From Neolecta irregularis DAH-3 (Eukaryota > Ascomycota > Neolectomycetes > Neolectales > Neolectaceae), in the NCBI GenBank assembly GCA_001929475.1, contig LXFE01000138.1, positions 1 through 56,312 of the forward strand: a stretch of 56,312 nt of DNA. Reading direction: 5' to 3'. A program made the position numbers and the translations under genes. Below are positions 32,340-45,127 of this stretch, one piece after another (the stretch's first letter is position 1; the number at the start of each line of letters is the position of its first letter). The notes under the pieces were generated by a model, which saw nothing but the letters and a program-made list of their open reading frames with translations, had not been told where the DNA came from and searched no databases.

Positions 32340-35300
32340 TTACCTTCGTCGGCCTCGTCCATGATCACTGCCGTTTCGCGGAGTACTGGCTCCACTAGGA
32401 GTAGCGGTGGCTTTTACAATGAGTCCTCGAGCATCTTCAATTCCGTCTTTGCTACCTCTGATAACGATAACGTCATCGCCAATTCTTTTTGGTACATCGA
32501 TGGCGCAACCAGTCTCAGCCCTGATCGAATTAATGCGAGAGCCCCCAGGTCCAATGATGTATCTATGTTTGATCGTAGGAATGCTAAGATAACCAATGTG
32601 GGTTTGCTTTTTCTACGAAATGTTAGCTCAAGTACGAAGAAGGTTTGTGGGTTTACAGCTTGTTCAAGAAGTTCGCGAATAAAAACATTTGCCTTATCAA
32701 TATTTGTCTTCTCGCCCTTGAGATTCCAGGGAATATCCTGTCCAGCTGGGGTTTCCTCTCGTTCAATAACATCCCACGGATATGAATTTTCATCGGTCTC
32801 ATTATCATTGTCAATTTTAGCAGCAGATCCATTGGAACGAGGTTTTAGATGTTCAGATAGCGCTGGAAGAGAATGGCCAGAATGATCAACCGTTACCTTA
32901 TAATCCAAACGCAGTTTGCGGATTGTGGAACCATTATCAGCGAGAATCCGATGAAATTGCTCAGGAACCATTAGGCAATTCACGCTTTGTTTTTTGATCA
33001 AGTTCTAACAGTGAGCATGTTTTATTCAAAAACCCCCACAGCAATGGCTTCTTTGGCTTTCGCAACAGCATCGCTCATCCCACTTATTTTAACGATTCCG
33101 TCCTGGGAGGCATCCTTTGAAATTCTTGAAATATCAAGCTGAACTCGATATTTCGATTCTAAATCCCGACGAACAGAGCCTCCACGTCCGATAATTAAGC
33201 TTACTTGATCGGCTGGGACTGATATAGTTTCTGTGACTCGACACTTTAGATCATTCACAATTCGATTGAACTCTTTCATGACTTTCTCAATAATTACCTT
33301 GTCTCCACGAAGCTCGACAAGATCCGAGTTGGTACCAGGTCGCGGAAACCTAACCATCCGTGTGAGCATGAATGGATCACCCTCTACACCAGCTTCGATC
33401 AAAATACTACGGACCGTAGATCCTGAATGAATTAGACAAGATTGGGTTTAAATGAAAGACCTCCGGGACCGATGAGATTTCGGTGGTATTGCGAATCGAT
33501 ATACATGATTTTCTCGACTTCTCGTTCGACTTCCCCAGAGACCTCCAAGATAGCTGCTTTAGCCTTGGAAACTCCAGATTTTGTTCCAAATATCTGAATG
33601 GTTGTAGTGGCTGTATCACCTTTGTCTTCAGCCCGTTCGATTTCAATACGAGTGGCAGTCTCAAGTTTTAGATCGTTGATCGTATTTCCGCCTTTTCCTA
33701 CGATTCGAGAAATGGCTTTCGATGGAACCGTGATCACCGCACTGTGTCCGTGTTCGGCTTCATAGTTAAGCAGATCACGCAATTCATCTTCTGCAGATAA
33801 TACACCCTTCTTACCGCCTTTGATGACCACTTCATCGCTAGCAGAAGGACGATCGGTGCCATCGCCAAGAGCTTCGCCTGTCCGTGGAAAATTAATCCGA
33901 ACAGCATATTTCTCCTCAAGTCGTTTTACGAGATGTCCATTTTTGCCTACGTTATCAGCCAAAGCATAACAGAGATATATTGACCAATCAACGCACTATG
34001 ATGCTCAATAGGTACTTTCAAACGCCTAACAGTTTCATCTTTCAGTCGTTCGACAAGTGACTCAATACGACGTCGCGCTTCTTCAACATTCTTTTTAATA
34101 CCTTGAATCTCTATTTTCCCTTCTCCACATTTAATGTTAACGCCGAGTTCCTCCCTATACTTTGTGATATTGGCATCACCTTTTCCTCTAAGATTCTTTT
34201 TATACTTTTGAGGAAATTCGAAAGTGTCTGTGTACGAGTTCATAACATCGTGATGTTTGAGTTCCTCAACGTACTTTCGCATTTCTCTGATTACTCGCTC
34301 GACTTCTTCGGATGGACCGTGTACAATGATTGTATCATCGTCGCAATCATCTATGGGTTTCCTGTTTCGTTTGTTTAGTTGTTTGCCAAACGTCACTCGA
34401 ACGCGAGATTCAGACCCGCCTGTAAAGGTGTTGAGTGTGGTGCCATTGGGCCCAAAGATGGATTTGTGATATTTTACGGGAACTGTATAACGTTGCCTGA
34501 CAAGATTTGCAGCTTCGCTGGTGATTTTCTGTAACAGTTCTTTGACAGTATTGAGTGCCCGCGTGATCTCAGCTACACTTGGAAGTTGTTCTCCTGGTTT
34601 TCCGACATAGACAAGACAAACCTCTGAGTCAGATTCATCTTCAGTTGCAAGCATGATTTCGACGAAATTTTCTTTGTTCATCTTTTGCAAATTCCTGCCA
34701 TTCCGCCCAACTATGTGGCGATGAAGAAGCGAGTCAATATCGATATATGCAAATCGATGAGGAGAATAATCTTTAACGAGATCACGTAGAATAACCCGAA
34801 CTTTGTCGACATTCTGTTTGACCTTTCCAGATATTTCCCAGACACAATCTTTGATATTTTCATCTTCCAAATCGGAAATTCGAGGAAAGTGAATGGAAAC
34901 CTGATGTTCAGTCTCGAGTCGATGAAACTCTTTCATTCGGAGGAAATATCTGGTGAGATCCCGCGAATGCCGTGCAGGGTTATCGGTGCGAGACTTGTGT
35001 GCTGGAAGAATATCGAGTGTGGTCATTGAGACAGAGTTTGCTTTGTCCATCACCATGCTGATGCCCATACCGACTTTTGCTGGCGGTCCACGGACGAAAA
35101 TCTCGTCGCTGAGAGAACCAGCAGGCGGAACTATGACAGAGCAATCGCTCTCGGCCAGTATCTCTTGGATTGAATTTCCTTTTTCGCCGACAATAAATTT
35201 ATGTTGAGGTTTGGGTACGTGGATTTGTGCCGAGATTGTTGTTGTTTTGAGATCACTATAGATATTCTCAATAATCTCGCGGGCTTGTTTCACCTGATCT

Positions 35301-36369
35301 TTATCGCCACTAATCGCAATTGAGGTGGGACTCTGTCCATCCTCGGCCATTGTCGATACCGGGATGTGAATTTTGAGATCCCAATCCTTTTCCCATTTCT
35401 GCACATTGATACGGTGTGGACCGGCGATCAAGTTGTAGAACTCAGGAGCAACTGTAGTGAATTTGATTGATGTGTGTGAAGTCTGCAAGGTAAGGGACAT
35501 TTTAATATTAGCAAGGCACCTTATCGTTCACGATTGCATCTATTTCAGCCTTGGCAATCGCAACGCCTTCAAAATCCCCTTCTACAGTAATACCAACCGA
35601 AGGCTCTTCTGCAATTTCATCAAACTCGTTTCCAGGTTCCGAGGACAGAGTTGAAGAATTAGTGTCGTCTCGCTTTGGGGTTTGAATCTTGGCGGCAGAT
35701 CGCTCTTCTATGCCCTTTAGGGTTTTTCCTTTGGCTCCAATTATGTGTGGTAGAACACTTCTAGGAATATTAACCGTCAATGATTGCTATATAATAAGAC
35801 AAGCAAAGAGAATAGCGGTGATCTACCCGAAGAGCCAATTCTTTCATGATGTATCGTCGAGATCGTTGTACATTTTCTGGTTTGCCCTTGATTATGAACG
35901 TGATTGCGCCGCTCCTACTAGTGGAGACGTCTATCTGTGTTTGGTTGGCTAACATGGTTTGACGGATGATGTCGCCGATCCCATTTTTGGTGCCGAATTC
36001 CTTTCGGGGCTGCTGCTGAGAAGATTCCAGAAAAAGGTGTGTGATGGAAATGTTGGGTTTTGCCTTGTGAGGGACGGCCTGAGGGGTGATATGGGTCTTT
36101 GACGGTTGCGCCTGTTGGGCGGGCTTTCCAGCACCCCAGCTGGCATTTGCCTTTAACGCTGAAGGAGCACCAAGAGAGGGAAAGCTGTCTTCGGACAAAA
36201 TATCCATATCACGTGCCCCTGCGCTACTGGTCGCAGAGTGCATCTGGTCTTCGTTTGCGTCCAGTCGGCCATTGGCGGCTTCAGCGTCAGATCTGACGAC
36301 GTGGTCTGGGACACCGGAGAAATTATCGTCCGGTGTCTCGCTCAGGATAGACTCAATTTGAGCTGACAT
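32340..36369 (-). CDS. SCP160: multi-KH RNA-binding protein, vigilin / Scp160
   Basis: Large cytoplasmic, ER- and polysome-associated RNA-binding protein. The start at 36369 opens a disordered N-terminus (LSEDSFPSLGAPSALK). About a dozen KH units follow, each with a G-x-x-G-like loop: IGAKGKTLKGIEE, IVGEKGNSIQEILAE, IVGRNGRNLQKMNKE, IFGPNGTTLNTF, LRGKGDANITKY, IVGKGGNTINDLKLE, IIGRGGSVRRDLESK. Several are degenerate, as is usual in this family. Some introns interrupt KH units. The C-terminus is basic and Gly/Arg-rich (DHGRGRRR). It is divergent from DBF4 and convergent with GLO1 (161 bp). Confidence 0.9.
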
Positions 36370-36670
36370 AATTGCAGAAGGGATATGGCGTGCGAGAGGG
36401 ACAGGTCAGGGTGATGGAAGCCAGAGGAAACACCGAGGAGGTCTTGCCCACTCTTTTTGGTGGAGCGGCGAGAGGTTGCGGGTTCAAGACCCGGCAGCGG
36501 CGTGCTTTTGGCGGCGCATACAAAATCTGGGCGTGTTGACTGTCCAACCACCTTGCGCCGCCTCGATGCCGCTGTGAGTACGCGCCTCCTCCATCTAGCA
36601 GCTGCCTATCCTCCATTCTGCATCGCGTCTGTAGTGCTGTTTAAGTGCTGCGTCTGTGCATATATCCCAC

Positions 36671-38361
36671 ATGTCCTCTCCAGAGACTACGAGAGTTCCT
36701 CTGGCCATTCGCTCCACAAACTTCCAAAATCTCCCTTTCAAAGAGGCAAAATCTGTTGTAGATTCGACCCATACGTCGAAACGCTCGCTTGAGCTGACTC
36801 CGACTAAACACGCGTCCACAAACATTCAGATCACTTTGCGGAATTCAGCTAAACGGATCTGCCGAGATGATTCTCTAAAGACCAAACTGTTCCAGCAGCC
36901 GCAACTTCTCCAGGCTGCACGTAGACGCACTGTCTCTCAGGACCAACCGAGCCTTGCTCAGTGGCAGAAGCAGCTGAAAGCTGCATTCAAAAAATTTCAC
37001 TTCTACTTCGATGGCGTGGACGCGAACACCCAGCATGACATAACCAAGAAGATCCATTCGTTGGATGGGGTATCCAGTTAGCCACTTTCCATTCTGACCG
37101 GAAGCACATTGAACGTTTTTTCAGTGCAACGGTCTCTCACGTTGTGACAACTCGTCCAGTCCCTGTCATCGAGGAATTCGACGAAAAGAATCCTGGCGAT
37201 TTCAAAGAAGGAGGGGCACTCAAAGATCAAAGCCAGAGTCGAACCTTTTTAAATGGCGGACTCTTGGATTTTGCGGCAAAGCATCAAAGCAACGTTTTGC
37301 GATCTCAACGACAACCAAATGCCTTGGACACCGCTGTACAAACCCAAATCAAAGGACTTCGTCGGCTTCAGTCCAGTACAAATTCCAACCTTAGGGAAAG
37401 CTATACGAAGGGGTAAATGCATCTGAATTTCTCACTCTGACTACTAGGAATAAGATTGATGAATCTGACTTACTCGTCAAGGCACTTCGGATGGGGAAGA
37501 AAGTGTGGTCACTCGACAGTATAGATCTCATTTTGTTCTATACTAATCTGCAGAACTCGTCAATAAGATCCTTGCAAATCTCATTGAATCGAAACTGAAA
37601 ACCTCCCCTGCTGAAACAAATTTGTCAAACTTGCTTCGAGACGAGAAAGTATACGGTACGCGAGAAAGAGATCCCAATGTTCCACGAGTGGACTTTATCT
37701 ATTTTAAAGGACCTTACATCCTGGTCCGAGACTTGAACGAGCTCCACCGTCCCATCATGGTTCGTGAATACAATCGACCAGCAAATGGAAGAAATGTTGA
37801 CGGCGAGTGGCCCCAATTTCGAGCCACATCCGTAGGGCGGTGTCCTTTTGTTAAGGAGTCTAAAAGTCGACCGATTATACCAAAGCCAGAACCATCCAAA
37901 CGACATGTCTTCCCAAAAGATTCTATCGAGACTTTGGCTGTTCCAAACAAGGGAGACGTGAATGCATCTGGTATTGTTCAGAGCCAAACAACTTCGGCCA
38001 TTCTGTCACAACCATTCAAATCTGCTGGTGCAAGCCAGATTTTGGTTGCAACCTCAAAACAAGTCAATGATTTGAAGCGAAAGATGTTTGCAGGAAAAGC
38101 GGAGAAGAAGAAATCTCAGCCCCGAAAACGAGAGGAGTCGAGAAAGGTTAAAATTGAAAGTAAGCCCGGTTATTGTGAGAATTGTCGAGAACACTATGAA
38201 TGTCTTGACGATGTAAGTCACCCTTTTTCCATCAACGAATTCTCACTGTTTAGCATGCAAAAAGTAAAACCCATCGACAGTTCGCCACAAACAATGACAA
38301 CTTTATCGAATTGGACGAATTGTTAGTAAAATTGGGGCGTCCGCTAAAACATATTGAATGA
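36671..38361 (+). CDS. DBF4: Dbf4/Dfp1, regulatory subunit of Cdc7 (Hsk1) kinase
   Basis: Activates the Cdc7 kinase at replication origins. Exon 1 is 36671-37069; a 35-nt intron (37070-37104) joins KKIHSLDG to HIERFFSATVSHVVTTRPVP, the motif-N BRCT-like region. Motif M is clear: RVDFIYFKGPYILVRDLNEL with HRPIMVREY. Motif C is a zinc finger: GYCENCREHYECLDD, joined by a short intron to HAKSKTHRQFATNNDNF, then ELDELLVKLGRPLKHIE and TGA. All three diagnostic motifs are in the usual order. The region between M and C is basic with possible nuclear signals (KKKSQPRKREESRK). Confidence 0.92.
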
Positions 38362-38599
38362 AATTTGGGTTTTCCGTTTGATGGGGATTTGGAATACTAA
38401 ACGGGTAATGCTTGCCTTCTAGTGTATATAGAATTATGTGTCTCTCGATGAATGAAATAGTGGCACTAATACTGAAAAGTTGTAAACAGGTTCTGATCAC
38501 GGTTTCTGCTACTTACTTATCGCACCAAAAATTGCTTCCAACCTTGCAATAGCGGCGTCACTGCGGTCCCTTCCTCCGCGTATACGCAGATATCATACT

Positions 38600-39942
<1,343 letters not shown>

Positions 39943-40183
39943 AAAAGGATTTTTCTAGAGCAGCAGGCTATGCCATTCCTTACGCGTTCTCTGATCCAGA
40001 AGGCCAGCTTCAAATTCCATTTTACCAACAAATATCCCTGAGCAATGATGTCCTAGGCGCTCTATCCCCGGTATCCTTTATACCTACGAGTGAATATTAT
40101 ATACTGCGCTGTTCCTAGCAGAAAGTCACTTCTGCATTTTGCCCCGTATCACGCGAAGGCAGTATTGCGGAATGGTCATGCCA

Positions 40184-40322
40184 CCGTCATGGGCTTAAAT
40201 GGGCAGTCAGCAAACAAGCAGCTTAGTCAATCGCCCCGGGTACACTGCCTGGCACTGAACCCATGGCAGTGGCGGTTGACTAAGCTGCCTGTCTGCTGAC
40301 TGCCCATCTAAGCCCATGACGG
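40184..40322. mobile_element. foldback/MITE-like inverted repeat
   Basis: Arms 40184-40234 and 40272-40322 are inverted copies, 47 of 51 bases identical, each starting CCGTCATGGGCTTA. The 37-nt spacer is itself partly self-complementary (CACTGCC...GGCAGTG), so the whole 139 nt can fold into one hairpin. Weaker inverted similarity continues outward to about 40144 and 40358. It is GC-rich against AT-rich flanks. No coding frame. Confidence 0.75.
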
Positions 40323-40436
40323 TCGCACGGTCCATCTGCAACACTGTGGGAAGGTGAGACCGAGCCCATGCCACCAGAAATTCCTTGTTTGCTGTGGCCA
40401 ACGCCACTCGCTTAATTCTTGATTTGCAAACTCTTG

Positions 40437-41200
40437 ATGTCAATCCTGTCCAACCATCTTATCTTATCAGAGCTGATCATAAATATTGCTGATGCTGCTG
40501 ATATTGTTGCGCTTCTTCGAGTTGACAGAGCAACCAACAATGCATTGCAAATTGTTCGAGCAGGCCTGGTAGTTCAATTATCTTTTGCGTCGAAACCCGT
40601 AAGAAATAAGGATATTATCAGGGGACCCTTCTTCGACCTTGTGGAATCGCGCCATCTTGCCGATTTGAATCTCGAAAATACACACATCACGTCCAAGTCT
40701 ATTCGAGAAATTATAAAAAGTTGTCTAAACCTTGAGAAACTCAACATTCGTCACTGCCGAAAGGTTCAGGTTCTCGACCTTGTAGTATTTTTTCGGACCC
40801 TTCTCTCCAAAGCTACTCTGGTTTCTTTGAAGAAATTTCAATGTTCTGGAATCACAGGATTACTCCTGGATGAAAGATACGTAGGAAAGGCGGAGTGGAT
40901 GTACGAAGTAAGGCATGTTGAAGCTGACGAGCTCATACTTTGTAGTATCATTGTCCAGACAATCAAAACATTCCAAAACTCACTATTCCCCTTGATGCTC
41001 TTGGCATAAATGGAGACATCCACTTTTGTGCTATATGTCCTCGTCCTCAAAATCTTCGATACTGCAAAGCAGCCGACTATGATGGCCCTCATGTCGAATG
41101 CAAGACCTGCTGTAAGCGCTACTGGTTATGCTTGAAATGTTTGGAGAATTCGAACTTTGTAGATTGGATCTCGTCTCATTTGTTTTGCGACATTTCGTGA
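40437..41200 (+). CDS. F-box/LRR-like protein with Cys-rich C-terminal tail
   Basis: Exons 40437-40907 and 40946-41200 encode 241 aa; the 38-nt intron is phase 0. The N-terminus (MSILSNHLILSELIINIADA) has F-box-like hydrophobic spacing. Irregular leucine-rich segments follow (LADLNLENTHITSKSI, LNLEKLNIRHCRKVQVLDL). After the intron a Cys-rich tail appears: YHCPDNQNIPK, then FCAICPRPQNLRYC, VECKTCCKRYWLCLKCLE and a final FC. That is at least eight Cys plus His, enough for one or two zinc sites, in an arrangement I do not recognise. Skp1 binding through the F-box is inference. The next gene starts only 68 bp away. Confidence 0.6.
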
Positions 41201-41268
41201 GTAGCGACGATCGTGATTCGACAAGGAACTTTTGCAAACCCACCATCTGATTTTTCTCGGCAGGCTGA

Positions 41269-42897
41269 ATGTCAGATATTGCATTTCCTCTTCCGCCTGT
41301 CTTTGTCGCTTTATCTCGGTCATCTACACGACGGACAAATCGATCCGTAGCAAGGCCTCTGCCTCAGTCAATTCGTTCCAGCGGGCCGCCTATTTACAGT
41401 TTACCTGGTTCCATCTTAGTCCGAATATTCTCTTTTCTCGTCTTGAATCACGCTATCCTATCAACCCTCCTGGTCAACAGCAAATTCCATGATCTCTCGA
41501 TACCTCAGCTTTACAAACATGTGCGGTTGAGATTGGACGCAAAGACCTTGCAGTTTTTCATCACCATAGAACGGTATCTCTCTGGCCTGCGTAACCTTTT
41601 TGATGAATTTAGATATCCTGATCGGACTGTCCATATCGTCTCTATATGCCAAAATATTACTGCTTTGCAATACTGGGCCTCGCCTGAGGCTTTTACAAGC
41701 AAGAGTCTACCGGACGAATGCGTTGATAACCCATATATTGAAGTGATTACGAAACTCTGCGCGGAGCTTATACCAAAATGCCTAAACCTAAGGTCATTCT
41801 CATTTGCAGATTTCAGTAGCGCTGCTCCAACTATTCAAACCATAAAGTCACTCTCTACGAGACCCAAACTCAAAAGTATCACCGTTGCAGGATTATTCTC
41901 ATCAAGTCGCCGCAAATCAGAGCTCGCTTGTTTCAGAAAGCTTGGACGCCTTTCAGGACTATCTGATGTCACAATTCTGGGCGGTTCAAAATCTCAAGCA
42001 GATCTTGAAGTAATCGGCAAAAGCTGCAATAAATTCCTTAAATCGCAGAAGCAATTGACATCGCTCGGTATAAAATACCTGAACTTATCTTCAAATTTAA
42101 TATTCAATACTCCACCATGGAAGAGTCTCGCTATTCTACGGTTACAATATATGCGTCTTGAAGCAGCTACATTCGACCAGTTCATTCGGTTCACACCGTC
42201 GTTACGTTTGTTGACTGCCTTCGAAGTCATGCTTGACAGCGATTCTGGCCGGCAGAGTGATGGCATATTCTCCATGTTGGCTCGAGTAAAGATATGGAAG
42301 AAACCAATGCATCTTTCATTTGAATACAGTCCAGAAGATAACTTGAACCTTGAAAAACTTTGTGTTTCAGACCCATTATCTGAAGCACAGTTCCTTGAAC
42401 TGGGACGTATACTGTCATCGTACAAAATTGCCGAATTGGCCGTTCTTGACATGCTGGATGGTACAACAATGACCCATAAAATTGCCCGAATGATCTCAAA
42501 TCTCTCAAATTTGCAGCACCTTACACTTTTCTGCAACCTTGAACTAATGGGGAAAAATCCGGAAGCGTTCGCCGAAATCTTTTCAAAGTTGATGCTGCTT
42601 GAGGCTGTGGATATGGGCAGTCGTTTTCAGTATTCTGACCAATCAATCTTTAAGCTTGCTCGTATTTACGGAACGAGAATAGGTAATCTTGAGGGAATCT
42701 CTATCGGTGCCAAAAGAGCGACAATCTTCAGGGATGACGAGTCTGGAGAAATTACTGAAATTAAAATCGACAAGCCAACGATATTCAATGATATGGAGAA
42801 AGAAACGCCCCAGCTTCGATACGACCTATTGCGCAACATTCGGCTTTCACCTAGCCTAGATGATCTGGATGCTCTTGAAAAGCAACTGTTTATGTAG
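41269..42897 (+). CDS. F-box/LRR protein
   Basis: Intronless, 542 aa. After a basic N-terminal tail (SRSSTRRTNRSVARP), the F-box is clear: IYSLPGSILVRIFSFLVLNH followed by LLVNSKFHDLSIPQLYKHVRL at residues about 42-90. The rest is a solenoid of irregular leucine-rich segments (LNLRSFSFADFS, KLKSITVAGLF, KSLAILRLQYM, KIAELAVLDML, LSNLQHLTLFCNLELM). Expected to be an SCF ligase adaptor; substrate unknown. It lies between another F-box-like gene and a BTB gene, all on the same strand with 68 and 43 bp gaps. Confidence 0.75.
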   Translation: MSDIAFPLPPVFVALSRSSTRRTNRSVARPLPQSIRSSGPPIYSLPGSILVRIFSFLVLNHAILSTLLVNSKFHDLSIPQLYKHVRLRLDAKTLQFFITIERYLSGLRNLFDEFRYPDRTVHIVSICQNITALQYWASPEAFTSKSLPDECVDNPYIEVITKLCAELIPKCLNLRSFSFADFSSAAPTIQTIKSLSTRPKLKSITVAGLFSSSRRKSELACFRKLGRLSGLSDVTILGGSKSQADLEVIGKSCNKFLKSQKQLTSLGIKYLNLSSNLIFNTPPWKSLAILRLQYMRLEAATFDQFIRFTPSLRLLTAFEVMLDSDSGRQSDGIFSMLARVKIWKKPMHLSFEYSPEDNLNLEKLCVSDPLSEAQFLELGRILSSYKIAELAVLDMLDGTTMTHKIARMISNLSNLQHLTLFCNLELMGKNPEAFAEIFSKLMLLEAVDMGSRFQYSDQSIFKLARIYGTRIGNLEGISIGAKRATIFRDDESGEITEIKIDKPTIFNDMEKETPQLRYDLLRNIRLSPSLDDLDALEKQLFM

Positions 42898-42940
42898 GAA
42901 AAGCTATTTACAAATGTATATATATTATGGTTATGTGGAT

Positions 42941-45080
42941 ATGGGAGAACCCTTGTTAGGCGGGGCGATTGTCGGAGTCGAGCTACCTATCACTCCAACC
43001 ACCATGAATAACCATAGTCAATCGCCTTCGGGCCGTTATTCATCCAGATCAAATGCCCAGTCTTCGCTCAGAAATATCTCTACCTTGATCGATGATCTGT
43101 CGTCTGCCTCGCTGGCAGACTCGCTTGAACAGAGTCCCCTGTTGACAAGACAACTGAAGCGGACAACTCTTGGTGCACACCAAATCCAAGCAAGTACACC
43201 ATGTCGATTTCCGGTCTCGGATACACCTGTGCCTTTGAAGGAAGGTGATGATCCAGAGTCATTGGCAAATGATACTCTCATTAATTCGACAATCGGAACC
43301 ATATCTCGTCACTTCAATCCCACAACGTTCAGTATACCCCGGATGAACCAAGGTTAGTCTATATTTTTAATTCGCTTACCGGTAGGAAAAACAGCAAAAA
43401 TAGAAGACCACCTTTATACTCGCGGATTTCTAGAGGGAGCATGCTTTGATGTAGTGGTGAAAGCATTCGGAACTTCATATAATCTCCATCGGATAATCCT
43501 AGATCGAGCACCCTTCTTTTCTTCTTTATTTGCTGGACCATGGACAGACTCTGACACTCCATCGGTCGAATTACAGTTCGATGACCCAAATATCACACAA
43601 ACATCATTTGAAGCGGCTATCGCCCGGCTATATGGAAAAATGGATTTCCAGGAAGAAGAAAGATCATGTCTTTCTTTGCTTGCTACAGCGGCATACCTCG
43701 ATATGCAGGATCTAGTTGAACGGTGTCTAAATAGCGTCTTGAAGTCTCTCAGCTGCAATAATGTTGCGGATAGACTCAAATTCGCAAACGGCAGTCGTTA
43801 CTACGGACTGCCTAGTGAACGTCTCAGTGAAGCATGTCGAGCCCTCCTCTGCAGAGATGGTTGGGAAATGGGTGCGCAAAATTGGGATGATATCTCGTCA
43901 GAGACGACTGCTAGTGTGATTGCCTCGGATTCATTCTGGGTTGCCACTGAATATGACCGTTACGTATTTGCCAGAAATATGTTAGAATGGCGGATGTCTA
44001 TATTCGACGAAACTGATTTAAAACCTTTGAGAGACGTCCTTAATGGAAGCATTCATTATATGCACATGTCCTTCGAACAACTTCAGAGTATTGGTACAGA
44101 TCGAAATAAGTATAACAATCAGTTATTCGTCCGCCCTGATGTTATCCATGATGCTTTATGGTGAGCCATCCATTGGGGTTTGCTTGATGATTGATTATCA
44201 GGAATCAGATGATATTGCGACAAACTGTCTTGAATACTTCCCCAGACTCTGTTTCTCTGGGGGTCTCTTCTACAAGTTCACCCACCGATGATATACGTTT
44301 CTATTCGATTCCCACTTCAGATACAACGTTAATAGGCGATCCAGTGTGTTTTATCAACTCCTTAAACTGATCAATAGTTCTCTGAGCAATACATCAAGAT
44401 GGGCGGTGAACGCAAAGACGCTAGTCTTCCTTGGAGTCAATATCCTCCATTCCGATTTTCAGTCGAATTTACCGGAGTCAAAGGTCTAAAAGAGGATAAA
44501 CGAGTCTACTCAAGGACTGTATTCTATGCAGGTTCACACTGGAATGTATGATTTAGAGTCGTTCACGGGTGATTAACTTTTCAGATTTATATACAAAAAG
44601 TTAAGACGAGGAAGAATTTGCAGTTGGGTGTGTATCTTCACAGAGCCAAAGATAAGACACCTGAGGTCTTCTTAACACCTGAACGCATCTCTCAATTAGA
44701 AAGGGATCTATTCAGTCGTCGTTCAGACAACCCGGAATTGCAGAATTCCGACGAAGAGCCGTCAAGTCCGGTAGCTGCTGCCGAATTTGCACGGTCTGAA
44801 CCTATTGTCGTCTCTGCATTGCCTTCATATGTAGACCATCGGCCGACAATTCAGACGTACTTCAAGATCTTTTGTCCTTCTCGTCGTGGCAGAGTTGGCA
44901 TGACAGAATTCAATTCCTCGCCAGATCAGTTCAATCATTCACAAAGTTGGGTATGTAGTGTCTGATACTTGGCCTGATGATGGTTAGGGGTGGAAAAGTA
45001 GTAGTCTTTGTTTAGATGATAAGCAGGACGAAGATGTGCAGGATTCAATCAAATTTATGGTTATCCTTGGGAATGTTTAG
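42941..45080 (+). CDS. BTB/POZ domain protein
   Basis: Six exons (42941-43352, 43386-44160, 44202-44343, 44378-44545, 44585-44950, 44988-45080) encode 651 aa; the five introns are 33-41 nt and GT-AG. A Ser/Thr-rich N-terminus precedes the BTB domain (FLEGACFDVVVKAFGTSYNL, HRIILDRAPFFSSLF, LLATAAYLDMQDLVERCL) and a BACK-like helical part (LCRDGWEMGAQNWDDI). The C-terminal domain has the fungal pattern YPPFRFSVEF, VYSRTVFYAGSHWN, IYIQKVKTRK, LQLGVYLHR and HSQSWGWKSSSL. What looks like two genes (stop near 44370, ATG at 44401) is one gene once the 34-nt intron is removed. Possible Cullin-3 adaptor; function unknown. Confidence 0.82.
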
Positions 45081-45127
45081 GCGCACGGTTAGATATTTTT
45101 GAAGGTCGCATTTGAATTGTATGCCTA

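Noticed and set aside
36460-36510. GGGTTCAAGACCCGG-like T-arm suggesting a tRNA
   Set aside because: No matching A-box, acceptor stem or anticodon arm upstream, and the T-stem closes imperfectly; it lies in the SCP160/DBF4 divergent promoter.
44164-44401. BTB region read as two separate genes
   Set aside because: Removing 34-41 nt introns gives one continuous protein with the conserved C-terminal domain typical of these fungal BTB proteins.
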